A stretch of 64,000 nt of DNA, taken from assembly GCA_008638375.1 (NCBI GenBank), contig CM018051.1, positions 25,869,344 through 25,933,343 on the forward strand, written 5' to 3'. Shown here piece by piece: positions 1-12,340 of the stretch. The notes beneath the pieces were generated by a model that worked only from the letters and a program-made list of their open reading frames with translations, was not told the origin of the DNA and made no database searches. This DNA is from Nyssa sinensis (lineage: Eukaryota; Streptophyta; Magnoliopsida; Cornales; Nyssaceae). Each line of letters begins with the position of its first letter. Positions within the stretch are counted from its first letter, which is position 1. The position numbers and the translations under genes are program-made.

Positions 1-1060
1 AGGACGTGCTGAGCTAGCGTTTGGGGCTGTGAGCTTGACAGTTGAAATAGGAAAAGTTGCTGTGGGCCATGAGGCTTTAGGGTATTGCGTGGGAGTATTT
101 AAAGACAGAAAAAAAATATTCAGTAGGGGATTTTATATATACAGAAGCGACGGCAGCTTAGGAAGTGGAGAGGGCTGCGGCTGTGAGAGGAAGAACAGCC
201 GTGCGGTGGCGGAGGAAATTAGAAGAGAGGAGCAGTGGTGTTGACGGCTGTGGAGAGAAAGAAGACAGAAGTAGTTCTGGCGCAGGGAAGAAGCCGCAAC
301 GACTTCATGGCTCAGTATTTTTCCGTGAAATTCATGTTATCCGTTCTGTACATGGGTAACTAAATTTCTGAGTGGAGTTAGGGATGAACTTGCACCATAG
401 ATGGTTATTTTAATTTATTTTGATTCCTGTACATGGTTTTAATTTGTTAAATTCTTCGTTGATCATTCATAAATTATTGTTAGATTTTATTGTCCGAATA
501 ATTAAAAGTTTTAATCCGTTTATAGATTCAGTCATGCTTTTTCTATTGAGTGGATTAATGTTTTGATTATTTTTGGAACAATTAAATATTTATATTGATT
601 CAATTCTTTGCTGCAATATTGCTCGTTCGGTATATTGTCGTCGTTGGGTTTTTTCAATGTGAATATTAATTTGAGAGATTTAAAAGTGTTGAATGATTTT
701 TCAAAGGGTTATTTTCAGTCTAATTTTAATGCATAATTTTAAATCTTCCGATTGAGATTTTTAGAATTTAATTTCTCAATTGAGTTATCTGTGAATTAAA
801 AATAATTGAAATACCATATATGTGCAAGGGATTCCCGACACTCCACTGTTCGTTAATTTTGAATATTTTCTTCCATTAGTCAATTTGTTTAATTCTTAAT
901 TTTCATTCACAGATCATTTTTATATATTTTTATTTTCTCGTTAACCGTTTAATACTTTCTGTAGTTTCAGAAATTCTATTTATTATTCTTTTAATTTAGT
1001 CTCCCTGTGGAATCGACACCCCAAAGCTACACTACAACTACCGCGTTATTCTTTGGGCGT
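1..1060. other. Noncoding, LTR-retrotransposon leader-like DNA
   Basis: No supportable gene. A TATA-like run lies at 134-141, followed by purine-rich sequence. Near 1000-1020 there is a CCCTGTGGAATCGACACC-type phrase that I recognise from plant LTR-retrotransposon leaders. The stretch is AT-rich and ends abruptly at the LTR starting at 1061. The two small open frames at 29-244 and 165-359 overlap in different frames and show no domain. Assignment to a particular element family is not possible from the sequence alone. Confidence 0.35.
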
Positions 1061-4038
1061 AATCACGACCCGAAACCCCACCCTATGCGGATCTCATGTC
1101 GCGCACCCGATCCAACTCTGCTTGTCGAACCAAGGGTCTCAACTTGCTACACAATCAGTGCTACTAACATGCAACAACTAAAATGCGGAATAAAATAAAT
1201 AAAAGCTGCATGTAATATATTTAATGTTTACAAATGCGGAATATAAAATTTCTTAATACAACTGTTCATCCCCAAGACATGGATAACATGGGAGAGCTAT
1301 AAGACTGTCTGTACTAAGTATTACACTTACAACTTCAAAAGAAATGTCCACTGCTATCTAGCTGACTACTACTGCTCTTCTACAGCTTCCTTTCCTGAAA
1401 GGAGTGGTAAGTTTGGGGTGAGCTAACTAAAGCTCAATAAGCAATTCTCCTTTCCTCTACTATGTGTACATGAATATAGAAAGCATTATCCATAAAAGAA
1501 CTAGGATAAATGCAGATGTGCTAGCCAGTTAATGAATATAGGACTCAATATCAGATGATAGAAACTCAAATGATAAAGCAATGAAATCTGTCTGATAATA
1601 TAATCATACTGCTACAGTCATGAGCTGTCTCAAGTATAATCATATGCACTCAAATAAAAGCTGTGAAATCTCATGATCATTCATAATGGTATAACATGAT
1701 CAAGCTATGATAATCAATAAGAGATACTGATAACAACAAATGTGGATGCACTTTAACTTGGGGCCCAGCATACCCCTTAATTCATTTTATTCTCTTTTTC
1801 CTCGATCTCTCAGCCAAGCACTAACCCGTTGGTTCAGTACTCGCCTCGCAGATCCCACTTTAGCTGCCATTTTAAATACCACTTTTTGTTCCATTTTCTC
1901 GACCCGTAGGTCTAGTAAGCATCAGATGGAGTTTGTGACTGAGCACAAATCTAGCTACAATATAATATATCAAGATCATGCTAAATCCAATAAATAGTAA
2001 CTGCAATAACACTATCTCAACAGTGAAAAAAAACTGTTGCCTTAACAGGCTAATGTAAACTAGGCTGTTGAGATCTTATCCCTTGAGGCCTATGTACAGA
2101 GCATACAGAAATCATGATCAAGATATATAACTATCAATAAATACTTTCCATAAGATAGAGCAATATCAATGTGGACTCAATAACCGTTCTGGTATGTATG
2201 GAGTACAATAGATAATATAAGAAAAACTATTGACATGGCTGGGAATGTAACATGTACAGAGATCAGAGATTACTTAATTTTTATTGTATCTATATAGAAG
2301 GTCAAAACCGCCTTCTTCTTGTCTCTCGGTATCCCTATGATTCAGGAAACTCATCTCAGTCTATGTATATATTTATAACTTATGCTATTCATCAAATTTT
2401 ATGTCTTTTTATTATTGGTACTTCTTTTACTTAAATAGACTCTACTATTGAATCCAGAACATCGAACAAAGTCGATTTAGGCTTTTGCGTAATTCAATTC
2501 GGACTTCTATACTAAAAAGGGCAAAACGGTCATTTTGCACTTTTATGGGTCTTTTAGTTTTTGAGACCTTGTCTTGCTAAACGGACCTCACCATTGGTCT
2601 TAGAATGTCCGAGATTGTTAAAATACACTATTCATATGTGTAATTTGGACATCGTTACTATAAAAGGTAAAATGGTCATTTTATACTTTTACGGGTTCTT
2701 ACTTTTTGAGACCTCTTCTCATAAATCGGACTCTATGGTTGAGTCTAGAATGTTTGAAATAATAAAAATTCACTATTCTTTTAGTCAAATCGGAGTCCAT
2801 TCGACTACTTTTTGACTTAGTGGCATTTTCATAATTTTCTATTATTTTAAATTAATTAATTAAATCAATATTTAATTAATATTTTATTCTGGGGGGTCAA
2901 ATCATAATAATTAAAATTTTAAGGGTCAATTTGTAAATTTCAAAACTTCTGGGTCCAATTTCAATTTCAGAAAATCCTATTCTAAATAAAATAACCAAAC
3001 AGTGGTTAGTGATAGATCAGGGAAAGGATATCCCTATTCCGATTTTAAACCTCAATTTCAATTTCTTATCTACGTAGCCAAACACTCCTAATTTAAATTT
3101 TAAAACCTTTTAACTTAAGTAAAACTGTGCCATTTTGAATATCCGTTTTTTGTTTCGGTCGGGTCCCGAACCGGATCCGACCCATGACCCGAGCCCAGAC
3201 CCTAACCAATAGTGTCATCTTCTTCGTTTTTCTAGTGAAGCTCTGGTAGGTTTCCGTCGCCATCTCCGGTGACGGTGACCTAATTCCGATTGATTTTCAA
3301 CAGTTTTTAAATGCATTCTTCTACAATTTTTCATAGGGATCTCATATCTAACCTTTGTTTTCACTTTGGTTCACTAAATTCTCACGAAATAGAGAAAAAC
3401 AGTGGCTCCGGCCAACTGATATTTCTCAATTTCGAGCTCGTTTCTTGACTGTTTTTACTCGTTTCTTTCTCTATTTGTTTTCTGCACTCTATAGGGAAAT
3501 TTCTAGACCGTTTGAACAATCTTTCATGCATAAAATATTAGAAACCCGATTATTTCCTTACACCTGCAACTATGATTTTCTCTTTCAATTTTAAACCATT
3601 TTTCTCGCTTCTTGTTGCATTTGATTCCTTATTTCATGCTTCATACAGCCCTCTAATTTAAACACTACGAATCATGCTAGAAATTTCAAAAGAGAATATA
3701 GTTATTCACCTAAAATTTCTGATTTTCTTGGTTGGTTCTTGCTTCTTCCTCTCTGTTCAGTTTCTGAGCTACTCCTGAATATCTCTCAACACTCTCAGTT
3801 CACTCTCAGCTTTCTTTTCTATTTCTCTTTTCATTTTATGCAACACTTTATATATATATATATTTATATATACACATAATTTACACTACACTCCACCGCC
3901 TTGAATCTCTTTCTCTCTCTCGGTCTCTCCCCCTTCTAAAGCCCCTTTCCTTGACCTATTGTTCTGATTTCCTTCTTCCAAATGCAATTTTGCATTTATG
4001 ACTTGGCAGATATTTACACACACATATATATATAATAT

Positions 4039-4069
<31 letters not shown>

Positions 4070-4512
4070 CAACACACACACACAGTGGCTAACAACCGTC
4101 ACACACACAGTGACACACACACTATTTCCACTTCCTCCCTTTTTCCTTTTCATTTTCTATTTATATAATATACATAAATATACACTATACAATATTTATA
4201 CATATATACATACTATACATTATATGTATTATTTATACACGTATAAATACATACTTTTATACATAAAATATATCCATACTCATGCATATAAATTCATTTA
4301 TAATAGCACATGCATACACTCATTTTAGGTGCACTACATGTTCGTGAAATATGGTTGTGCATGGAAATGCATGCATGCACACATTACGATGTTGGGTCCT
4401 AAGGTGCTCGGGTGTTGCCCGGCACTAGGTATACTAAACAAACCACTCGCATTACACTATTCAGTCAACTTACCTCGGTTTACATGTCGTATCCCAGGTC
4501 GGGGATATTACA
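1061..4512 (-). mobile_element. Ty3-type LTR, minus strand (solo or truncated)
   Basis: Read on the minus strand it starts TGTAATATCCCC at 4512 and ends with the shared terminus (CCGCATAGGGTGGGGTTTCGGGTCGTGA) at about 1061, where the canonical CA end has decayed to AA on the plus strand. It carries the palindrome GAGCTAACTAAAGCTC (1420-1435) and a 3' splice-like CCTTTCAG/G ending at 1395. The matching 5' splice site near 2265 is decayed. Hairpin cassettes in degenerate form lie near 2441, 2582 and 2731. No PBS or polypurine tract flanks it and the flanking pentamers (ggcgt/atacc) do not match, so it is not a clean solo-LTR insertion; one side has probably been deleted. It interrupts the internal region of the LARD-like element that resumes at 4513. 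Confidence 0.75.
3846..4120. repeat. TA and CA microsatellites in LTR
   Basis: Runs of TATATA at 3849-3873 and 4023-4070, followed by CACACA repeats at about 4072-4120. They lie in the 5' (U3) part of the minus-strand LTR and give rise to spurious open frames rich in Ile, Tyr and Thr. Confidence 0.8.
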
Positions 4513-5618
4513 ATACCAGTGTTGAGGTTGATGACTCTTAAGTTGTTAAATTATGAATTGATTAATCAATTGGGGGAAACTATCATTTGAACAAGGGAAA
4601 CGATTAATGCTCTTTTGGATGATTTAAGGTGACATAGAGTTGGGATTGTGAAATCTTGAAAAGTTGATGGATTTAACAACAAATCTATATGAGAGATGGT
4701 CTAAGGAAGACTTATGAATAGTAACATGAGGAGTTTGAGACTCCAGATAGATTGATGACAAATCAGAAGTATGAGGATTCTTAGGTGAGTCAGACAGGGG
4801 AAAGACAAATGGATCATTAGGAGGTAAATACAAATTGAACAAGACTATCAAGTGAACATTATGAAATGTGATGGTTCTACGGAGAGATTGACACATGATG
4901 AATGATCATTGAAAAAAATTCAATGGATCTTGTCGATCTAGGTGACAATATGACCCAAATTATAGGTAGTACTTTAATAAGTTAGCTGAATCTATTTCAA
5001 AAGATAAATGATTGATGACTCCGAATGACTTTTGAGGATCAACGTGATCTAAGAATTAAAGAGACGAAAATTTTGGCGTAGTGTCTAAAAAACTATTAAG
5101 GACAAAGATTGTGCTTAAGTGATACATAATTCTTGAGCTAGGAGAACAATTAAGATTGAGGTAGAAAGTAAGAATAACTAAATCTGTGAAACTAAGGAAG
5201 TTAAGAATTTCCATGGTGAGAAACTTTAAATGGTGGGATGGCTAATTGATGTGAACAATCTTAAAAGATGACTCAAGGTGAGTAATGAAAATAATATATC
5301 CCTAGCCATAGATCTAAGAACTAGAGGGATACGCATGGGAATGTTAATACTAAAATTTGAAGACAATGAGTTAAAAGTCTCGAGGAAGTTAAAATGTTAA
5401 ACCCTTGACTTTTAAAATTCACTATTGAGTTAAAACAAAGAGGAACACAAAAGAACTGTGAACCTTGTAGAAAGAATTTTCTTGCTTGAGAATATAGTAT
5501 ATGAATACCAGAAATAAGTCCAAGATATGATGATGAAATTGGCACAATGAGATAGTAGAGATTCCTAGATATGCATATCCAAGTTTTGAGGATAAAACTC
5601 ATTTTAAGGGGAGTAGAA
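4513..5618 (+). mobile_element. 3' part of noncoding LARD-like internal region
   Basis: Noncoding. The sequence is collinear, with gaps, with the minus-strand internal region at about 37810 down to 35371 (for example the phrase CATACCAGTGTTGAGG and the run GATGGGATGGCTAATTG occur in both). It ends in a polypurine tract, AAGGGGAGTAGAA (5606-5618), directly before an LTR. Because a second copy with the same noncoding content exists in the window, this is a conserved internal domain of a non-autonomous family and not random decay of gag-pol. The 5' LTR and the first part of the internal region are missing; the LTR at 1061-4512 lies where they should be. Confidence 0.7.
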
Positions 5619-6758
5619 TGTAATACCCTGACCCAAATTGTAACCGAGCGAACTATGTAAACATGGGCCTGTAGGGCTTTTTGTCATGATATTGAAAGGA
5701 ATGGACGGTTGTGAAATTTAAATAGTTTCGAATGTACGTATGATGACGAGCGATGCCTGAGCAAGCCAGGGATAAATATCGAAATAAAAATAAAAATCAA
5801 ATCAAATCAAAAATAAAAATAAAAATTAAAATCATAATATATATGGAATATGGGTATATGCATATGTGTAAATATGTAGGTGTATATATATATATATATA
5901 TATATCAAGAAATATAAATATGGAAGGTTCATGAAAAGGGGGTTACAACAGAATGAAAGAAACTAAAGAAAGAAAAAAAAACTGAAACTGAAAGAAGGGA
6001 AGTGAAGGGGCGTAGGGGAGTTATAACCCCTGTGTTAGGTTGAGAAAAAAAACACTGACAAAGAAAAAAAAAAAAAGAAGAGGAACCATAAGGAAGCAAC
6101 AACGGAGAAGGGTTCGGGTTGCAAAAAAGAACCAGGAGGAGAAAGGAGAAGATGGGGAAGAAAATGAGAGGAGAAGAATAGTCAGAAAAGGTAAAACTCT
6201 AATTTTTTATTCTCTGTATTTTTCTAGATTTTATTTAGAGTTGCACAAAGCTTGGTTTTGATGGTAGAATGTTGCTCTAGCGAGAAAAATAAGAATTTAG
6301 GAAGGAACTGCGAAGGAAACGGTTGAGAAATGGGGTAGATATCGTGCACGATCAAAAAATTGAATGAGGAGTTTCTAGGTTGTTTTGATCTGGTTTAAAT
6401 GCCTAAAATCATGTTAGAATGCATTAAATATGCTTTAGAATCAATTAGAAATGAAAAGGATAGAGAAAACCGCAAGAAAAAGAGACGAAAAAAAATTCTA
6501 CGATTTTCCAGCCGAAAAAATGGGAGTGATGGCTACTGTTGGGTCAATGGGTCTCGGGTCAAGTCGGGCCAGCCTAGGCGCACCAAGGGCTAAATGGCAT
6601 GGGTCGGATGGGCCTACTTGATTTGTTTTTAAATTGAATTAGGTTTAAGGAAAAAAATGAAGAAGGTAATGGCTGTTGGGAATTGAACCTAAGCCGTGGC
6701 AGGTGGGGGGGACGTGCCCACCATTGTGCCACACTTACATATGTAAACAATGGTGGGG

Positions 6759-6799
<41 letters not shown>

Positions 6800-8173
6800 T
6801 AAGAAATTAAATAAAATAATTACTTGGTATTAAAATGAGCTTTCGATGTCCAAATTCCACAAATAAATTGTGTAAATTTACTATTTTGGACCCAATGGTG
6901 AGGTCTGTTTCACGAGACGAAGTCCCAAAAATAAAATACCCATAGAAATGCCAAAATAACCAAATGCCCCTAAGTCAAATGTGAGTCAAACGGACTCCGA
7001 TTAAACTAAGTAAATAGTGAACCTTCATGAATTTAACATTCTAGACTCAACGGTGAAGTTCGATTTGTGAAACTAGGTCATGAAAAATAGAGACACGTAA
7101 AATGACCCTTTTGCCCTTTTTGGTATAGGAGTCGAAATTGAAAATTGTGAAAGCCTAAACTGACTTTCTTCAACATCTTGGAGCCAATGGTCGAGTCTAA
7201 ATTAGCGAAAGAGATACTTAAAGTAACGAGGTGTACAATATACATCCGATGTTTTCTAAGTTGGCAGAACCTTCGAGTTGATTAACAGAACCTACGGGTC
7301 GATTGATAAGACCTTTGGGTCAATTGACACGACCTTCAGGTCGATTGACAGGACCTACGGGTCGAGTCCGTGAACGGACATATGGAAATGATGGTGCCTT
7401 TAGGCATGGAGTTATAAGGGCATTTTATATGCATTGAGGTTAAAAGGGGTATGCTGGGCCCCAAAAGACCGAGGGTCTGCCAACTTGGGTAAATGCATCA
7501 CTTATGTTTGACTGATATGTTTACATTTATTGGATTCATAGGATGTGTGCCATTCCCTATGAATAATCCTATGTTGATCGTTCACTCATTGATTGTACTT
7601 GATTGTGACCGATTCATTGTGGCAGTATATTTATATTGACTGTTATTATTGAGTTTTTCCATATTCATGCTATGCCATTACTGATACTTGTTTATTGTGC
7701 CTTACTGTTCATTGGCCCTTGTGGCATTTTTTCGTTAACTGCATCTATTTCCATGATTGGCAATTATGTTCACTCTATGAATTCATATCTCTCTATGTTA
7801 ACCCTAACCCGTGTCGGAGATGGGCTTTTACTTTTTGAGCTTTGTTAGCTCACCCCAACTTACTAATTTTCAAGTAAGTATGTTGCAGAACCATAGTAGG
7901 AGATTAGAAGCTTAGGGAGACAGTTGAGGAGTATGATAGAATGATGTAGTCTCTCCTATGTACTCACCACCTAAAAGTGGTTTTATGTTTAGTTATGTCA
8001 ATTTACGTTTGTCAGTTGTGAAACACTATTTTTTATTAAGACTTCTATAAATTTAATGTTATGTTTACATTATTTATTATTATCATTGATATAAAGAACG
8101 GAAAAAGTAGAGACGGCCATTGGGTCTACCCCACGACACGAGATCCGTATAGGGTGGGTTTCAGGTCATGACA
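5619..8173 (+). mobile_element. 3' LTR of LARD-like element (copy 1)
   Basis: Starts TGTAATACCCTGACCC right after a polypurine tract and ends GGTTTCAGGTCATGACA. Hairpin cassettes lie at 6888-6906, 7043-7061 and 7180-7198. An antisense tRNA-like module has its B box at 6678-6689 and A box at 6720-6731. The palindrome GAGCTTTGTTAGCTC is at 7837-7851, followed by CACCCCAACTTACTAATTTTCAAG, in which the 3' splice-like CAG has decayed. TA repeats lie at 5884-5906 and 6761-6793. The LTR is shorter (2555 bp) than that of copy 2 (4016 bp), so it has internal deletions. Lysine-rich open frames at 6040-6261 and 6399-6593 come from purine-rich tracts and are not genes. Confidence 0.8.
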
Positions 8174-9290
8174 GCTAGCCACGTTGTCCACCTAGCGAAC
8201 CATCTCCTCACCCAAGTAATAAACCCACTCAAAAAGGCCCTCTAAAATCAAGCGCCTATAGGATATCCCCATACTCCTCTCTACTGACATAGGGACCTCC
8301 CCCATAGGTTCCACTATACCTGTCAAAAGTACAGAATGTGAGTCCTTGGCATAGGCCAATAACAAAAGACAAGACAAGTCATGAGAGTAGACTAACCATG
8401 CCAGCCGAAACTTGCTAATCGCGTTGGCACCTCGTAGAGCCTGCTAGTTGTCCTTCCTCCACCACCACATGCGGGGAAACACATCATTCTTAGGTGTAGC
8501 CAATGGGTATGAAAGTAGTCCCGAAACCTCGTGGGCCCAAATCTGTACAAAAAAAAAAAAAAAAAAAAACTAAACCGGGTTAAGCGGGGTCCACAAATGA
8601 AAATTGACAAAACAAGAGTCAAAAGGGAAAAACATACCTCCCACACCACATTGAAGCCTATGAGTCCATTCACCACCCCTCGGGACAGTGAGCACATCCA
8701 TCGATAAAGTACCGTCATCGCCACTTTACCCTAGTTAAATCGGCCAAAGTTGGCTACATCATTCAATGCTGCAAAGCACCAAATGTGGACAGTGTCCCCA
8801 CCATTGGCAAAGAAGGTCTGCCCAAAGACAAAAAGCTTGAAAGCTCTAGTCAACTGATCTTGTGTCATCATATTTCGACACTCCTTATGCTAAAAAGCCT
8901 CCCAAATATACTTCACCCGGGCTGCATCGCCAGAGGCAAACTAGGGGACCCATCCCAACAGTCTTTGAATCTCTATCGACCAATGGTGAATGTCATTATG
9001 CCATCGGGATATCGATAATCATAGAAAAGTCCAATGGGGTAAGTGTAACTTCCCTAAAACATAGGTGGAATGTGTTTATAGTGTCCTACCACCGCTCAGC
9101 CAAGGCATAGAGGGCCTGCTGGTCTCTATCCACATGAAAAATCCTATTAAGAAATGACGCAAAACTGGCTTAAGTGATGTGGCCTTTGCATCGTGGCATC
9201 AAGTTAGCCCACTATTGTTCAATGTCAACCGCCAAGCCATGAGCCTGAATCTCTAACTCCTCCTACAAAAGAAATAATCAAAATGATGTT
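8174..9290 (-). pseudogene. Plant mobile domain (PMD) pseudogene
   Basis: The minus strand, read across several frameshifts and stops, gives the typical PMD order. First comes a segment ALAERWWDTINTFHLCF near 9060-9130, matching the family's ER-W-(x)n-TFHL block. Then WSIEIQRLLGWVP lies near 8960, and RAFKLFVFGQTFFANGGDTV around 8810-8860. Last is a block with AALNDVANFGRFN, GKVAMTVLYRWMC and GVVNGLIGFNVVWEV, at about 8640-8780. The weaker downstream part reads into PTRFRDYFHTHWLHLRM near 8500. PMD proteins of the MAIN/MAIL type act in plant nuclei in gene and transposon silencing; the domain is also carried by transposons. Several in-frame stops, shifts and an A-run at 8550-8569 show it is dead. 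The upstream flank is split by the solo LTR at 9434 and resumes at 24762. Host-derived versus transposon-borne origin is undecided. Confidence 0.6.
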
Positions 9291-9433
9291 AGAAACTCAT
9301 AAGCATGCCAAACCCGAAGCAAAAATGCAAGAAAAGCCCAAAAATACAAAGAGATGTCATTGAGGCATTTCGTCAAATGTGTGGAATGCATTTTCCAAAG
9401 AGGCGTGTGGATAAAGTGTCCATGCATGGCCAA
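9291..9433. other. PMD 5' flank up to solo-LTR insertion
   Basis: Noncoding flank of the PMD pseudogene. It ends in GCCAA (9429-9433), which is repeated exactly at 24762-24766 and is the target-site duplication of the solo LTR inserted here. Confidence 0.6.
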
Positions 9434-9996
9434 TGTAACACCCTAACCTGAATTAAAGTATAATCATGTAATTAAGTCTACTTAAGAAGAGTTTAACTAC
9501 TTAATTAACCATGTCATGAGATTAAAGACTAGACATTCAATTTTAGCCAAAAGATTTATGCATAAGAAAAATTAGACAAATCCTAATGAGCTCTAATTAT
9601 AATAACTCTAATACAAGACATGATTAAATGGTATATAACAATAGAAGGCAATGCTTGATGTATGACGTATCAAGAGTGTAATACCCCAATTTCGTAACTG
9701 ACATGTTTTGTATATGAGAAAACTGTTTTGGGAATGAAATGTCAGGTTTAGCTAATTTAATGCCTATTTTTAATAGTGATAAAACTCGAATTAGCTAATT
9801 ATGGGAAACTCGAGAAAATAAAAACTGACATTGGACCTTGGTCAATGGAAGATATTCTGAGTAGGAAGTGACAGAAAGAAACTGCACTGAAAAAGGAGTT
9901 ACAGATTGGGAGTTAAGGCCAAAACAGTGAAACTGAAAATTAGCGACAACCAAACAAGGCCTTAACCAGAAATTAAGAGAAAATGGTCACTTGGGA

Positions 9997-10070
9997 GGCC
10001 AAGGGGAATTGAACCCTTGACCTACCAAGGTAAGCAACTTTGTCTCAAAAAGTTACCAACTAGGCTGTTG
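9997..10070 (-). other. Antisense tRNA-like module in LTR
   Basis: On the minus strand an A-box-like CAGCCTAGTTGG (10056-10067) precedes a B-box-like GGGTTCAATTCCC (10004-10016) at tRNA-like spacing. It lies immediately upstream of the TATA-like CATAAATAC at 10082. Comparable modules, always antisense to the LTR, occur at 46695-46760, 55331-55394, 6678-6731, 32968-33020 and 33116-33165. I could not fold a convincing cloverleaf, so this is called tRNA-like, not a tRNA gene. The identical copy in the 3' LTR is at about 18193-18266. Confidence 0.5.
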
Positions 10071-12340
10071 GTTACTTTGTGCATAAATACAGCAATATAT
10101 GTATATAACCTATAATCTGCTCAAGCCACCACCCAAATTGGCCAATGGCCTTGCATGCATTCCCTTCATCATAGCCCTCCATCACCTCCATCAAGTCAGC
10201 AGTCACAAACCCACTAAGGGTAGAGATACACTCATATGTGTATAGCCCTATATGTACATATATATATACATAACTTGCATCAGATTCTCTCCTTAGAGAA
10301 TTCTGAAATTCTAAAACTGAGTCATACGTGAGGGATTGAGAGAGAGTGAGGGTGAAGTGTGGAGAGAGAGAGAGAGAGAAGGGAGATTGTGCATGCAAGT
10401 GAGAGAGGAAATTGGCAATTGAAGTAAAGGCTTGAGGATTTCATGCATGACCTGAGGAACTTGAGGACACTGTGAGAGGTCTGGGTCGAGCCATAACCGA
10501 GAGGGACAGCACTGTGAAGGTAAAAATTCTAAATTATCTTCAATTCTTGTTTTGTAGATTTTGAATTATTTTTGATGAGTTGCTACGGGTATAGACTACA
10601 TGCATGCCTCATTATTGACTCTAGGAACTGTTTTGAGTGTATAGCATGGCTTAGAGGTCTCGGATAGGTCAAAACCCATGAAACCCGAGACCAACCTCCA
10701 TTGATGAACCTTGGAAAACCCAGGTCTGAATCGACCATAACAGTTCAGAGTTTTGAGTGTCAAGGCCTGAAATAGACCCCAAGAGGATCTCAAATATGTA
10801 CCTACGCGACCTCGAGACTCACTGTATCCCCACGAAATTGGAAATGAACCTACGGGTTTAAAATCCAATCCGTTAAAACTCGAGACTAAACTGAAATATA
10901 TAAATAGGGTCTTGATCCTTAGGATTTGTAGGTCACGTAGCTTCAAACCACACACGAAATGGTTGAGAAATGAGGGTGCTAGATCGAGTTGCAGGTCACG
11001 GTTACTCTCTTGAAAACAGAACTTGTTGGGTTGATTTGATGCCCAAAACCGATGCCAAAGTGTTGGTGTGACCCTCAGGAGTCGATACCACCCCAAAACA
11101 GCAAGAAACCGTACCCTAAAACTCACGAAATAGAAGCTAAAAATCTGCAGAAAATAGGGCAACACCGAGTCAGTTTGTGGAGAAGACGGAGTTGACTCGG
11201 CTGAGTCGACCGAGTCGATCGAGTCGAGATGGGTTGGGCCGAGCCAACTCGGACACGTGTCTGTCCCAGGGACTGCCACTGCATTAATAAAGCTACGTCG
11301 TTTTGAATAAACTAGTTTTTAAATTATTCTAGGGTTGACGTCATCATGACGTTAGCAACGTAACAGACCGGTCAGAACCGGACTGAACCGGACCGGTTCA
11401 GTTGCAAGGAGACTGAACCCTTTGGTTCAGTTTTGAACTTTTAAATATTTGCAAACTGACCCCCACTGTTTGACAGAATTACACTAAGGCCCAGATTTTG
11501 AAAATCTTTTGCAATTATGCCCCTGAAAAATTAAATAAAATAATAAAATAATTATTTAATTATTTTATTAAAAGGGAATAATTACCATAATGCCCCTGGA
11601 CCTTAAACAAGTCAAACCAAGTCCGAATTTAATGATTGAATAGTGTAATCTTACTATTTCGGGCATTCCGGACTCAATGGTGGAGTCCGATTTGTGAAAC
11701 CAAGTCCCGAAAAATACAGACATGTAAAGGGTAAATGACCATACTGCCCCTAATGACACATAGGGCCAAATTTTACTGAAAGATAGTCCATTTTAACTAT
11801 GTTGGACATTCCGGACTCAATGGTGAGGTCCGTGACTACAAATAAAGTACCGAAAAATACAACATATGAAATTACCATAATACCCCTGACACTGTACAAG
11901 GCCTAAATGAAGTCCGATTAAAACGGAATTAATACCAGTAGTAGACCTGACACCTGTGAGATTATATACATGACTAGATGATGAATCCGAGACAGAAATT
12001 ATGCGACGGCAAAATGACCGAAATACCCCTGATATACCCGAACCCCGATTTAAAAGCCGAGAGAGTCTAAATTGACTTTCTTCGACCTTCCGAACTCAAT
12101 GGTTAGGTCCATATTATGAAAATCAGAACCGATAAATGTGTGAAGATACTGAAAACCCTAAGCCAAATGCTTAAGAGGTAAAACCTATGAACTAGCCACT
12201 ATAAGTTAGTTCCATGAAACCCATCATAGGATAGACTTACTCAGTCTAAGGTCATGAGTTGATAAATCTTTATAAATTGTTTTAGGCTTAAGGAGAAAAG
12301 AGGAAGGCTCCGTTCATAGCTTCAAACTTGAATATTGAAG

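Noticed and set aside
1061..4512. Clean solo LTR insertion with target duplication
   Set aside because: The flanking pentamers do not match and the left terminal dinucleotide is degraded, so a deletion or rearrangement is more likely.
6040..6593. Lysine/arginine-rich open frames resembling nuclear basic proteins
   Set aside because: They translate purine-rich tracts inside a LARD LTR and show no domain or conserved start.
8392..8724. Independent 110-residue gene
   Set aside because: It is one frame of the frameshifted PMD pseudogene interrupted by a long T-run on that strand.
9997..10070. Functional tRNA gene
   Set aside because: A and B boxes are present but I could not form a full cloverleaf with acceptor stem and anticodon arm; kept only as a tRNA-like module.
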